NCBI GenBank assembly: GCA_964634005.1
Contig: CAZWKQ010000015.1
Span: 1 to 59,868, forward strand
Origin: CAZWKQ01 sp964634005
GTDB lineage: Bacteria > Bacteroidota > Bacteroidia > Bacteroidales > JACABE01
Length of the DNA stretch: 59,868 nucleotides
Reading direction: 5' to 3'
Of this stretch, positions 8,523-18,293 are shown one piece after another (positions within the stretch are counted from its first letter, which is position 1; every line of letters starts with the position of its first letter). The notes below the pieces were generated by a model, which had not been told where the DNA came from, ran no database searches, and saw only the letters and a program-made list of their open reading frames with translations. Made by a program: the position numbers and the translations under genes.

Positions 8523-10601
8523 ATGAACTCTGGTTTTAAAATTAATAGCCTTTTTAAAATAAAATTCAGTTTTCTTGATGTTTGTCTTTTCGTCTTAATA
8601 ATTTTAATTCCTTTGATTAAATGGAATCAAAATTTAGATGCTGCTTTGTATTCCCGGTTTTTAGTTTTAAATTTTTTTTTGTTAATTGTTATAATTACAT
8701 TAAAAGTAAAAAAAGATTTAATTCAAATTAATTATAATAAATGGTTTTTGATATTTACCGCATATATATTTTCATCATCCATTAGCTTGCTAATTTCGAA
8801 GAATATACCCGATGCTTTATTTCGTTTTTCAAATATAACAAGCTTCGGGATATTGGTATTTATACTTTATAACATTCAAAAAAAATTTAAAATTGATTTT
8901 AAAACACTTAGTATCTTTTTTATAATAATTACAGATATAATTTTAATAAAATTATTAGTTGAGTTTGTTGATATACTAAATACAACGGGAATTAATCATC
9001 AAATAATTTATAAAATTAATGCGGGTTTTTCGCATAAAAATATACTTTCCGAAATTCTACTTGTTTTATTGCCCTTTTCATTGTTTTCAATATCATGGAA
9101 AAATATTACTTTTAAAATTATTGGAATATTAAACAGCTTAATAATACTATTTTTCATTACAGTACTAATGACAAGAGCTGTTTGGATAGCATTATTTGCA
9201 GGAGGTCTCATTTCAATTATTACGTTCCTAATAACTTCAAATAAATTTTTTTCGATTAAAAAAACGCTAAAAATATTATTTTTGGTTATAAGCTCTTCAA
9301 TATTAATAATATTAGCTTCCATCCTATTTTACTCAAAACAAGATACTTTCGATACATTCAAAAAATCTTTTCAAAAAATCTTCGTTTCCTATGATTCGTC
9401 AAAACACAGGTATGAATTATGGAACAGAACTATTGACATTTTTAAATCACATCCGGCTTTTGGAGTTGGTTTATCAATGTGGAAAATTGAGGTTTTAAAA
9501 TACGGAAACAGAAATTTGGCATCCGAAGATAATGTAACATTTTATCAAAGACCTCACAATGATTATCTTTGGGTATTATCAGAACAAGGGATAATCGGAT
9601 TTATTTTTTATTTTTTAAGTTTACTTTTAATATTGAAATATTTGTTTGATTTAATCAGAAAAAGTAATGACAAAACCGAGTATTTTTTCTTGATTTTGAT
9701 TTTATTTTCATACGTAGGTTATTTGAGTTTCTCATTCTTTGCATTCCCTAATGAAAGAATTGAACATCAAGTATTTTTAGCAATTATATTCAGTTTTATA
9801 TTAGTTAAAACAGATAAAAATTCTATTACAAATAACAAAACTCAAAATTTAGTTTTATTTATCATTATATCCATTACTGTTTTTTCGAGTATTTTTATAG
9901 GATATCATAGAGTTAAATCGGAATATTATTTAAAGAAAGCATTTGAAGCTCGATACACTAAATCGTGGAATAAAGAAATCAAATATTTAAATAAATCAGA
10001 AAGTTACTTTTATAAAATCGACCCATTTTCAACTCCATTGTCGTGGTACAGAGGTGAAGCTTATTTTAATTTGAATAATCTTGAAAAAGCTTATACTGAT
10101 TTTAAAAACGCTTATAAAATAAATCCAAATCATATTCACGTATTGAATAATTTGGCTACATGCTATGTATTAAAAGGAGAAAACAATGAAGCGAAAGAAT
10201 TGTATAAAAAAGCAATTGAGCTTTCACCAACTTTCAAAGAAGCCATTTTAAATATTACAGCTGTTTATTTTAATCAAAATCAAATTGATAGCGCAATATT
10301 CTATTTAACAAAATATAAAGGACCATCATCGGATGAAAAATATAAAAATTATCTTCTTACTGTATTAAAAAGCAAAATAAATAAAATTAAAGAATCGTGC
10401 AGCGATGCACTGATAATTAATATTTTAGAAAAAATTTTGTTAAATAATGAATGGATAGTCAATATTTTTGAAAAATCAAAGGAAAAAAACATTAACTTTG
10501 AAAATCAAATATTAAAAGATGCAATTTATACGCTTGAAAATATTGATAATAAAATAAGTAAAGAAGAAAGTAAACTGCTTTTATCGAAATATAATTTGTA
10601 A
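8523..10601 (+). CDS. O-antigen ligase-like polymerase with C-terminal TPRs
   Basis: This 692-residue membrane protein has roughly 10-12 hydrophobic helices over the first 450 residues, including a Wzy_C/WaaL-type core. The typical segments are RYELWNRTIDIFKSHPAFGV and RPHNDYLWVLSEQGIIGF. After the membrane part, about residues 480-600 hold tetratricopeptide repeats (WYRGEAYFNLNNLEKAYTDF, then LATCYVLKGENNEAKELYKK). Members ligate or polymerise glycans outside the inner membrane; some in this phylum glycosylate proteins. The substrate cannot be read from the sequence. It follows the thioredoxin-like gene by 4 bases. Confidence 0.82.
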   Translation: MNSGFKINSLFKIKFSFLDVCLFVLIILIPLIKWNQNLDAALYSRFLVLNFFLLIVIITLKVKKDLIQINYNKWFLIFTAYIFSSSISLLISKNIPDALFRFSNITSFGILVFILYNIQKKFKIDFKTLSIFFIIITDIILIKLLVEFVDILNTTGINHQIIYKINAGFSHKNILSEILLVLLPFSLFSISWKNITFKIIGILNSLIILFFITVLMTRAVWIALFAGGLISIITFLITSNKFFSIKKTLKILFLVISSSILIILASILFYSKQDTFDTFKKSFQKIFVSYDSSKHRYELWNRTIDIFKSHPAFGVGLSMWKIEVLKYGNRNLASEDNVTFYQRPHNDYLWVLSEQGIIGFIFYFLSLLLILKYLFDLIRKSNDKTEYFFLILILFSYVGYLSFSFFAFPNERIEHQVFLAIIFSFILVKTDKNSITNNKTQNLVLFIIISITVFSSIFIGYHRVKSEYYLKKAFEARYTKSWNKEIKYLNKSESYFYKIDPFSTPLSWYRGEAYFNLNNLEKAYTDFKNAYKINPNHIHVLNNLATCYVLKGENNEAKELYKKAIELSPTFKEAILNITAVYFNQNQIDSAIFYLTKYKGPSSDEKYKNYLLTVLKSKINKIKESCSDALIINILEKILLNNEWIVNIFEKSKEKNINFENQILKDAIYTLENIDNKISKEESKLLLSKYNL

Positions 10602-10633
10602 TAATATTGATTAAATCTATTAAATAAGCTTAT

Positions 10634-12304
10634 ATGAAAAAAATTCTATTCTACTTTTTAATTTTTATTTGTACAACAAACAAATATATTAATGGCCAAC
10701 AACTACAAAGTATTGTTCCTAATACCGGAAGTCAGGGGCAAACTCTTACTGTAAGTATAACAGGGGCTAATACAAGTTTTTCACAAGCATCAAATACCGT
10801 TTGGTTTTCACAAGGTTCATCAACAATAATATATGCAACTAATAATAATGTGATTTCGAACACATTAATAAATTCTACTTTTAGTATTCCAAACAATGCA
10901 TTATTAGGATATTATAATGTAAATGTATATAATCAAACAAACGGATTGATGTCAATTAATAATTGGTTTCAAATCACCTCAAACACTAATAACCCAATTA
11001 TTACTAATGTTAATCCGAATTCGGCCCAACAGGGACAATTGTTACCTGTAACAATAACGGGACAGAATACAAACTTTTTACAAGCCACCAATACAACAGC
11101 ATGGTTTGAGCAAGGCTCATCAACTGTTATTTATCCCTTAAATATTATTACAAATTCTAACACACAAATTACTCTTTTTATGCAAATACCTGCTAATCAA
11201 CCAACAGGATTATATACCACAAAAGTATATAATTCGGTTGACGGCAATATGCAACTTCCAAATTCATTTAATGTGACTTATAATGCCAATCCCCCTCAAT
11301 TGGTTAGTGTTTCTCCAAGCACTACAACGCAGGGAGCTGTGCTTGATGTAATTATTAGCGGTCAAAATACACATTTCAACCAGGGAACAGGAACTATAAC
11401 ATGGTTTCAACAAGGCTCGTCAACTGTAAGCATTTACCCTTTCAATCAGTATTCCGTTAATGACAATGTACACTTTGCTCAATACTCAATTCCACAGACT
11501 GCACAAACAGGAATGTACTCAACATACACTTATAATGCTATTGACGGATTGTTGTTTTTGAATGCGAGTTTCTATGTAGGAAATGCAATTACGTATTTTA
11601 TTCAAACATCATCTAATCCAGTTAATGGAGGTACAACTACAGGAGGCGGGTACTTTAATACAAATCAGTATTGTACAGTTTCAGCAACTCCAAATAGTGG
11701 ATATTATTTTGTCAGTTGGACCGAAAATGGAATAACGGTAAGTGTAAATTCTTCCTATACTTTTTTGGTAAACGGTAATAGAAACCTTGTCGCAAATTTT
11801 AGTCCTTTGAATCAATACTATATTACAACTATGGTAAATCCTGTTAATGCAGGATATACAACGGGAAGCGGTGTATATAACCTAAATCAGGCAGCTGTTG
11901 TAACCGCAATACCTTTTACAGGTTGGAAATTCGATAATTGGACCGAAAATACTAATATAGTATCCACCGATTCTGTTTATTCTTTTATTGTTCTGAATAA
12001 CCGAACATTAGTTGCTAATTTCAGCCCGTTAATTTCGGTAAACGAAAATAGTTTCTCTTCTGATATCATTTTCCCTAATCCGGTTAAGGATTTATTGAAT
12101 ATATCTCTAAATAATTACCATAATAAAGAGATAAACATTAAACTTTACAACTCACTTGGCGAATTGGTTATTAACAAATTAATTCAAAATAATACTAATG
12201 AAATTAAATTAGATATAGGTACATTACCTAAAGGGGTATATTTTATTGAAATAAACAATAACTCAATTAATATTTTGAAGCAAAAAATAATTGTGATTCA
12301 TTAA
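10634..12304 (+). CDS. Secreted repeat protein with T9SS sorting domain
   Basis: This 556-residue cell-surface or secreted protein starts with a signal peptide ending near YINGQ. Residues about 22-315 hold three similar repeats of about 100 residues beginning with P-x-S-x-x-Q-G (SIVPNTGSQGQTLTVSITG, NVNPNSAQQGQLLPVTITG, SVSPSTTTQGAVLDVIISG). About 320-470 carries two InlB-B/Flg_new_2-like repeats (TPNSGYYFVSWTENG, IPFTGWKFDNWTEN), each ending in LVANFSP. The last 80 residues are a type A T9SS sorting domain (FPNPVKDLLNIS to LPKGVYFIEI). Its function is probably adhesive or structural; no enzyme domain is visible. Confidence 0.85.
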   Translation: MKKILFYFLIFICTTNKYINGQQLQSIVPNTGSQGQTLTVSITGANTSFSQASNTVWFSQGSSTIIYATNNNVISNTLINSTFSIPNNALLGYYNVNVYNQTNGLMSINNWFQITSNTNNPIITNVNPNSAQQGQLLPVTITGQNTNFLQATNTTAWFEQGSSTVIYPLNIITNSNTQITLFMQIPANQPTGLYTTKVYNSVDGNMQLPNSFNVTYNANPPQLVSVSPSTTTQGAVLDVIISGQNTHFNQGTGTITWFQQGSSTVSIYPFNQYSVNDNVHFAQYSIPQTAQTGMYSTYTYNAIDGLLFLNASFYVGNAITYFIQTSSNPVNGGTTTGGGYFNTNQYCTVSATPNSGYYFVSWTENGITVSVNSSYTFLVNGNRNLVANFSPLNQYYITTMVNPVNAGYTTGSGVYNLNQAAVVTAIPFTGWKFDNWTENTNIVSTDSVYSFIVLNNRTLVANFSPLISVNENSFSSDIIFPNPVKDLLNISLNNYHNKEINIKLYNSLGELVINKLIQNNTNEIKLDIGTLPKGVYFIEINNNSINILKQKIIVIH

Positions 12305-12351
12305 TACTTATGTACATATAAAAGAATTATTAATTAAAATTACTACGAATT

Positions 12352-13170
12352 ATGAAAAAATTACTCAAATTATTGTGGTGCTTATTTTTAGTTTTTGTTT
12401 TATTTATTACATCTTGTAATAATATGAGTAACAAAAATAAAGATGAGAATGAATCTGACTCCACGTCAATAAGTAAATTCGATGAGATAAAAAATACTTA
12501 TTTTAAAATTCCTTTTCCATCAGAACTTTTTTGGCTTATAAAAGATTTTGGGGCTACATATTCGCGTAATATCCTTAACCCTATAAACAATATCAAAAAC
12601 TATACAACATCTACCAAAAAAGCTCTAAACTTTGGAATTTATGCCTCTGATTTATTTTATTCTTCTGTATTTAAACAAAATCAGGAGACATTTAAATACT
12701 ACAAACAAGTAAAACAGCTTGGTAATGAATTAAATATTGTTGAAGGTTTTGATGAAAATATTGCAAAGAGAGTTGATAAAAACCTAAATAACAGCGATTC
12801 ATTGTTTGCAATTACATCAGAAGCCAATACCAACGCCATAAATTATCTCGAAAGTTTAGGCAAAAGCAATATTTTGCCTTACATTACCTTAGGAGGATGG
12901 ATAGAAAGCGTATATATAGCTTCAAAACAGGTAAAAACATTTAATGCAAAAGATCCTATTGTATCGCTCATTATGGATCAGAATTTCTTATTAGATAATA
13001 TTATTGGACTATTCGGTACTGTTGAACAAGACGAAGAAATTGTAAATACTACCAACAAATTAAAAGAAATTCAAAAAGTTTACGATGAAGCTGATAATCC
13101 GGTAACCAAAAAACAATTTGAAAAAATTGTTGATTCAATTTCAAAACTTCGTAACGAATATATTAAATAA
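12352..13170 (+). CDS. Conserved lipoprotein of unknown function
   Basis: This 272-residue protein has a lipoprotein signal: a hydrophobic core then the lipobox ITSC (Cys about residue 22), followed by an Asn/Asp/Ser-rich linker as in surface-exposed Bacteroidetes lipoproteins. The mature part is mostly alpha-helical with no motif I recognise; it includes TTSTKKALNFGIYASDLFY and YLESLGKSNILPYITLGGW. It lies 48 bases after the T9SS protein and 36 before the next secreted protein, so the three may form an envelope cluster. I cannot assign a function. Confidence 0.75.
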   Translation: MKKLLKLLWCLFLVFVLFITSCNNMSNKNKDENESDSTSISKFDEIKNTYFKIPFPSELFWLIKDFGATYSRNILNPINNIKNYTTSTKKALNFGIYASDLFYSSVFKQNQETFKYYKQVKQLGNELNIVEGFDENIAKRVDKNLNNSDSLFAITSEANTNAINYLESLGKSNILPYITLGGWIESVYIASKQVKTFNAKDPIVSLIMDQNFLLDNIIGLFGTVEQDEEIVNTTNKLKEIQKVYDEADNPVTKKQFEKIVDSISKLRNEYIK

Positions 13171-13206
13171 GTTAAAGTATTTATTTAAACATTAAAAAGC
13201 AATATT

Positions 13207-13803
13207 ATGAAAATAAATATATTACAAAAAGGAATTTTGATATTAATAAGTATTTGTATTTTTGATGCTTTTGGTCAGAATTGCGGAAAACAAACATTGT
13301 GTAAACCCGATAAAAATGACGGGTTTGATTATAGTTCGCAATCGCGATTTGCAAGTTTAACTTCAGGCGAAAAGTCGAGGTTATATATTAGCGCATATGC
13401 CAACAATTCATACAAGATTAATGTTTGCAGTGAACAAGTATTAGGAAATGTTAGTTTTAAACTTTATGAAAAAGTAAGAGAAAAAAAGAAAGTTATTTCT
13501 GAATTAGTTAAAGGCGAACAACCTATTACAATTGACCCTGACGGTAATCGTTCTTATGGTGAGGCCCCAATTATTGATACAATATATGATGTGAAGGTTA
13601 CTGTTAAAGAAGTTGAAATTTACGACAGTTCAAAAGGTGGCAATGTGTGGACTGTAGAAAAAGTTGACAGAACCAAGAATCTTGTTATTGAACTTAATAT
13701 CCCTAAAACCGAAACTGCAGTCTCAGGTTGTGTTAATTTGCTTGTAGGAACTAAAAGACCACAAAAATCTACTGTTGGCAAACTTAATGTTATGAAAGAC
13801 TGA
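13207..13803 (+). CDS. Secreted protein of unknown function
   Basis: This 198-residue protein has a signal peptide (ILILISICIFDAFGQ, cleavage probably after GQ). The mature protein begins with a Cys-containing segment NCGKQTLCKPDKNDGFDYSS and continues with beta-rich sequence. I do not recognise a domain. It follows the helical lipoprotein closely and precedes the ABCG-type transporter, which looks like a separate unit with its own -7-like sequence TAGAATTTG at 13871-13879. It could be an envelope or stress-related periplasmic protein, but nothing in it proves that. Confidence 0.65.
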   Translation: MKINILQKGILILISICIFDAFGQNCGKQTLCKPDKNDGFDYSSQSRFASLTSGEKSRLYISAYANNSYKINVCSEQVLGNVSFKLYEKVREKKKVISELVKGEQPITIDPDGNRSYGEAPIIDTIYDVKVTVKEVEIYDSSKGGNVWTVEKVDRTKNLVIELNIPKTETAVSGCVNLLVGTKRPQKSTVGKLNVMKD

Positions 13804-13898
13804 AATTAAACAAGTTGCGACTCAAAAAATAAAACTTAGTTTCTTTTCTGTGTTTTTTTTCATTAAAGGGTAGAATTTGTAACTCTTAAATTCGTTTT

Positions 13899-16800
13899 AT
13901 GAATGAAAATATTTTAAAAGCTTTAATGCAATTATTTGCATTATTGGTAAACCCTGATGAAAAAAAGATAATTTCGTCAAACGAAAGAGAAATTGTAGAA
14001 TCGTATTTAAAAAATATTTTAAATAAAAATTTAGCAGAAGAGTATTTAAAATATTTTGAAACATATGTTACAGAACTTTATGCCGATTTTGATTTTGGTG
14101 ATTCGAAAAAAGTAAGAAAGAAAACATCACTAAAAGCTGTTAAAGTTCTTAAAATATGTGAGCAAATCAATCTCGAATTAACGCAGGTTCAAAAATTTAT
14201 TGTTCTGGTTCAACTTATAGAGTTTATAAACTCAAACGAAGTAGTTCAGGATATTGAACTCGAATTTCTGCAAACGGTTTCTGATGCTTTTAATATTCCC
14301 GAAAGCGAATTTCAAAATTGCCTATTACTTAATAAAATTGAAGAATACGAGAAATTATCCGAGCATGATTTTCTGATAATTTCAGACAATAATAGTGCTT
14401 TCGATAAAAATATAAATAATTTCGAAGGGAAATTATTTATTTTAAATGTAAAAAGTTGTAATCTGCTATTTTTTAAGTACATCGGACATTCGGAATTATA
14501 TCTTAACAATCAACTTATAAAACCGAAAAAAATATATCTTCTCGACTTTGGTTCATCAATAAGAGGTGCTAAAATAAACAACATTTATTATACTGATATA
14601 GCAAGTTACTTTCTAAGTTCGAAAAATGAGAATAAAATCAACTTAATTGCTCATAATGTTGAGTTTAGATTCAGAAATAGTTCGAATGGTATTCATAATT
14701 TTAATTTTTCGGAAGATTCGTGCAAACTTGTCGGGATAATGGGAGGAAGCGGTGTAGGAAAATCAACGCTTATTAATATTTTCAACGGTAATATTAAGCC
14801 CGATAAAGGAGAAGTTTATATAAACGGCTATAATATTCATCAAGAAAAAGATAAAGTAAAAGGTATAATCGGGTTTGTTCCTCAGGACGATTTACTTATA
14901 GAAGAGCTGACAGTATTTCAGAATCTTTATTATAATGCTAAACTTTGTTTCGACCAATATGATAGCGAAAAAATAAAAGAAATTGTATTAAAAACGCTTG
15001 AAGAACTTGAATTATTGGAAATTAAAGATTTGAAAGTGGGGAATTTCCTGAATAAATATATTAGCGGCGGTCAAAGGAAAAGACTAAACATAGCTTTAGA
15101 ACTTATAAGAGAGCCAACAGTTTTATTTGTTGACGAACCTACTTCGGGACTATCTTCAATGGATTCCAGAATGGTAATGGATTTACTGAAAGAATTAACC
15201 TTAAAAGGGAAATTGATAATAGTAAATATCCATCAACCATCTTCAGATATTTATAAAATGTTCGATAAGCTTATTATTCTTGATAAAGGAGGATATATGG
15301 TTTACTACGGCAATCCTCTTGACGCTGTTATATATTTTAAGAAAAAATCGAACTATATAAATTCGGATGAAAGCAGTTGTGAAAAATGCGGAAATATAAA
15401 TCCTGAACAAGTTCTGGAAATAATAGAGGCTAAAGTTGTTAATGAATTTGGTAAGCTCACTAAAATAAGAAAAGTATCACCGGTTGAGTGGAATGAAAAA
15501 TTTGTTCAAGAAAACAAAATTGAAAACATCAAATATCCACCAGAGAAAATTAGTCTTCCCGAAAGTAACTTTAAAACTCCAAATTTTCTGAAACAGTTTT
15601 TAATCTTCCTAAAAAGAGATGTTCTTTCAAAACTGACAAACAAACAATATTTGCTTATATGTCTTTTAGAAGCTCCACTGCTGGCTTTTATTTTAGGATT
15701 TTTTACAAAATATATAAGTAACGACAGATATACTTTTATCGACAACGAAAATCTTCCTTCCTTCCTTTTTATGAGCGTTGTTGTTGCCCTGTTTTTGGGA
15801 TTAACTATAGCTGCCGAAGAAATAATAAAAGATAAAAAAATAAGAAAAAGAGAAAAATTTCTTAATCTTAACAACGGAAGTTATATAAATGCCAAAGTAT
15901 TTGTAATGTTTGCAATTTCTGCAATTCAAACAATTACATTTGTTTTGATTGGCAATTTTATACTTGATATAAAAGGGATGACTTTAAGTTACTTTCTGGT
16001 TTTGTTTACAACTGCATGTTTTTCAAATATGCTTGGTCTGTTAATTTCGAGTTTGCTAAACTCGGTAGTTACCATTTATATTCTTATTCCTTTTATTTTA
16101 GTTCCTCAGATACTGTTTACTGGAGTTATTGTTAAATTCGACAAACTGCATAAAAGTATAGCATCTGATGAATACGTTTCTGTATTGGGCGATATTATGA
16201 TATCGCGTTGGGCATACGAGGCATTGGCTGTTAGTCAGTTTAGGGACAATCACTTCCAAAAACCTATTTTTGATATCGAATCAAAAATGAGTAAATACTC
16301 TTATTTCTATTCTTATTTAATTCCCGAACTTCAAGCTCGTTTGACCGATACATATAATGAAATTTCAGTTCAGAACGAAAAAGCTGAAATTCAGAAGAAT
16401 ATCAGAATATTGAATGCCGAAATCGAAAAATTAAGAAAGTACAATAAAAACACTTCTTTTAATGACTTTAATACTATATCTGTTCTGAACGACAGCATAT
16501 ACAATAGGGTTTATATTTACTTTAATTCGATGCGTGATTATTTTAACATGAAATATGATGCTGAACTTAAAAAAAGAGACAAAGTGCTATCGGACATAGA
16601 TAAAGCGTATTCCGATAAAGGTGGAATAAAGAAAATAAAAGAAGAATATTTTAATAATAGCCTTGACGATTTGATGCGTAATAAGATGGAAATTAATAAA
16701 ATAGTTGAAAAAAACGGCAAGTTAATTCCCCTACTCGACCCAATTTTCAGAGAACCAACCTCAAAATACGGAAGAGCTCATTTTTACGCCCCTTGCAAAA

Positions 16801-16931
16801 TAATTGGAAATTATTCCATCTACACATTTACATTCAACCTAATTGTAATATGGGTAGCTACTTTCATAATTTACCTTTTGCTATTGACCGGTTTATTGAA
16901 TAAACTGCCATACTTTAAATTCAATTATTAA
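13899..16931 (+). CDS. ABCG-type ABC transporter, ATPase fused to permease
   Basis: This 1010-residue half-transporter has several parts. Residues about 1-135 are helical and TerB-like. About 150-245 is a beta-rich segment resembling an FHA-like or regulatory module. About 250-480 is the ATPase: Walker A GGSGVGKST, signature ISGGQRKRLNIAL, Walker B VLFVDEPTSGLSS and H-loop NIHQPSSD. The ABC-2 membrane domain follows from about residue 565. A charged coiled-coil insertion (about 810-920) comes before the last membrane helix. The fused order ATPase-then-permease is that of the eukaryotic White/ABCG family; the substrate is unknown. A four-Cys-like SCEKCG motif occurs near residue 490. Confidence 0.85.
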   Translation: MNENILKALMQLFALLVNPDEKKIISSNEREIVESYLKNILNKNLAEEYLKYFETYVTELYADFDFGDSKKVRKKTSLKAVKVLKICEQINLELTQVQKFIVLVQLIEFINSNEVVQDIELEFLQTVSDAFNIPESEFQNCLLLNKIEEYEKLSEHDFLIISDNNSAFDKNINNFEGKLFILNVKSCNLLFFKYIGHSELYLNNQLIKPKKIYLLDFGSSIRGAKINNIYYTDIASYFLSSKNENKINLIAHNVEFRFRNSSNGIHNFNFSEDSCKLVGIMGGSGVGKSTLINIFNGNIKPDKGEVYINGYNIHQEKDKVKGIIGFVPQDDLLIEELTVFQNLYYNAKLCFDQYDSEKIKEIVLKTLEELELLEIKDLKVGNFLNKYISGGQRKRLNIALELIREPTVLFVDEPTSGLSSMDSRMVMDLLKELTLKGKLIIVNIHQPSSDIYKMFDKLIILDKGGYMVYYGNPLDAVIYFKKKSNYINSDESSCEKCGNINPEQVLEIIEAKVVNEFGKLTKIRKVSPVEWNEKFVQENKIENIKYPPEKISLPESNFKTPNFLKQFLIFLKRDVLSKLTNKQYLLICLLEAPLLAFILGFFTKYISNDRYTFIDNENLPSFLFMSVVVALFLGLTIAAEEIIKDKKIRKREKFLNLNNGSYINAKVFVMFAISAIQTITFVLIGNFILDIKGMTLSYFLVLFTTACFSNMLGLLISSLLNSVVTIYILIPFILVPQILFTGVIVKFDKLHKSIASDEYVSVLGDIMISRWAYEALAVSQFRDNHFQKPIFDIESKMSKYSYFYSYLIPELQARLTDTYNEISVQNEKAEIQKNIRILNAEIEKLRKYNKNTSFNDFNTISVLNDSIYNRVYIYFNSMRDYFNMKYDAELKKRDKVLSDIDKAYSDKGGIKKIKEEYFNNSLDDLMRNKMEINKIVEKNGKLIPLLDPIFREPTSKYGRAHFYAPCKIIGNYSIYTFTFNLIVIWVATFIIYLLLLTGLLNKLPYFKFNY

Positions 16932-17072
16932 AATAATTGTAATTAGGTCTCTTAAAAATTAATTCAATCAAAACCTGAAATACTAAGAGACAATAAATTT
17001 TAATGGTTAAATAAAACATTTTTTTTTGAACATTATTAAAATTATGTTTGTTAATTAATAAATTGTTTTATT

Positions 17073-17882
17073 ATGAGTTACACAGAAATATTTGAAAGAT
17101 TGTGGAATGATTACATTCAGCAAAATCCACACGTTAAAGCAGTTTACGATTTGTTTGTTTCAAAAGGCGAAAAAGTAGTAAACGACCATTTAGCATTCAG
17201 AACTTTTAACAACAAAAAAATTAATATTGAGGTATTAGCTAAGCCATTTTTGAAAGCCGGCTATAAAGAAAAAGGCAGTTATAATTTTGAAAATAAGCAT
17301 TTATTTGCAAAACATTACGAACACGAGACCGATACAAATGCACCGCGTGTTTTCATAAGTGAATTGATAATTGAAGATTTTCCCGAAGATTTTCAAAATA
17401 CAATAAATACAATACTTGATAATATTCCTGAATCTACTGCTAATTCTGATGAATTGATTTTCTCGGGAAATATCTTTGGAAAGCCTTCATATTCGATATA
17501 CAACAAATTGAGAAGTGAATCGGAATACGCTGCATGGCTTTATGTTTTCGGTTTTAGAGCAAACCATTTTACTGTAAGCGTAAATCATTTAAAGAATTAT
17601 GACAGTATAGAAAAAGTAAATCAATTGCTTAAAGAAAACGGATTTTTGATAAACAATACAGATGGAGAAGTTAAAGGAACACCCAAAGAACTGCTCGAAC
17701 AATCAAGCATTAAATCGGGAATTATCGACATTGAATTTATTGAAGGTAAGTATTCAATTCCATCATGTTATTACGAGTTTGCAAAAAGATATAAAGATAA
17801 AGACGGTAAGTTGTATTCAGGTTTTATTGCAAAATCGGCCGATAAAATTTTTGAAAGTACAAACTTTTATTCAAAGAAATAG
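17073..17882 (+). CDS. DUF1338 protein, 2-oxoadipate dioxygenase/decarboxylase-like
   Basis: This 269-residue cytosolic protein belongs to the DUF1338 (HglS/YdcJ) family. Characterised members are Fe(II)-dependent enzymes that convert 2-oxoadipate to D-2-hydroxyglutarate in lysine catabolism. Typical features are the VNDHLAFRTF metal-site segment near residues 34-43, ISELIIEDFPE near 100 and FGFRANHFTVSVNHL near 160. The protein is shorter than HglS, as is usual for the Bacteroidetes form, so the substrate may differ. It has its own upstream gap of 141 bases and is convergent with the SiaC-like gene; no lysine-catabolism genes are adjacent. Confidence 0.8.
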   Translation: MSYTEIFERLWNDYIQQNPHVKAVYDLFVSKGEKVVNDHLAFRTFNNKKINIEVLAKPFLKAGYKEKGSYNFENKHLFAKHYEHETDTNAPRVFISELIIEDFPEDFQNTINTILDNIPESTANSDELIFSGNIFGKPSYSIYNKLRSESEYAAWLYVFGFRANHFTVSVNHLKNYDSIEKVNQLLKENGFLINNTDGEVKGTPKELLEQSSIKSGIIDIEFIEGKYSIPSCYYEFAKRYKDKDGKLYSGFIAKSADKIFESTNFYSKK

Positions 17883-17894
17883 ACAATATCGTAG

Positions 17895-18293
17895 TTAGAG
17901 TTTATCGACTTCAATAATTTCGAAAGGCATTTTCGACATTTCCGACATTTGCTCACCTGCTTCTTTCATATCATCATCGTCAGTTTCGTAGTACCACTGA
18001 ACTATAATTTCGGTTCCGTTTTGATAAAATAAGCCTACTTTTTTTAAAATTGTCAGCAGATATTTAGCTGATGAAGAATTGAAGTATTCAAGTTTTATCT
18101 GAAAAAGATGCTTTGTTTGTTTATTTGCTTCCGAAAAATAATTATCAATCCATAATAAAATAGGCTCAAAAAAATCTTTAACATTTTCGGGACGCGACTC
18201 ACCGGAAATTACAAAAATCTTTTTTTCGACATCGAAATTTATTTCCGGAGTAATTTGAGTTGATGCAATTTTTAAACTATCCATATTATCCAT
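17895..18293 (-). CDS. SiaC-family (DUF1987) regulatory phosphoprotein
   Basis: This 132-residue cytosolic protein matches the SiaC/DUF1987 family. In Pseudomonas aeruginosa SiaC is phosphorylated by SiaB, dephosphorylated by SiaA, and activates the diguanylate cyclase SiaD. The likely phosphosite is in YFNSSSAKYLL, the equivalent of the family's F-N-T/S-S-S-K segment. The ATG overlaps the stop of the upstream gene by one base (TAATG), so translation is coupled. No SiaD-type GGDEF protein is nearby, so the output target is unknown. Confidence 0.85.
   Translation of the reverse strand: MDNMDSLKIASTQITPEINFDVEKKIFVISGESRPENVKDFFEPILLWIDNYFSEANKQTKHLFQIKLEYFNSSSAKYLLTILKKVGLFYQNGTEIIVQWYYETDDDDMKEAGEQMSEMSKMPFEIIEVDKL

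Noticed and set aside
16947..16991. Inverted repeat GTCTCTTA / TAAGAGAC after the ABCG gene as a terminator
   Set aside because: The arms are 29 bases apart and no T run follows; too weak to call.
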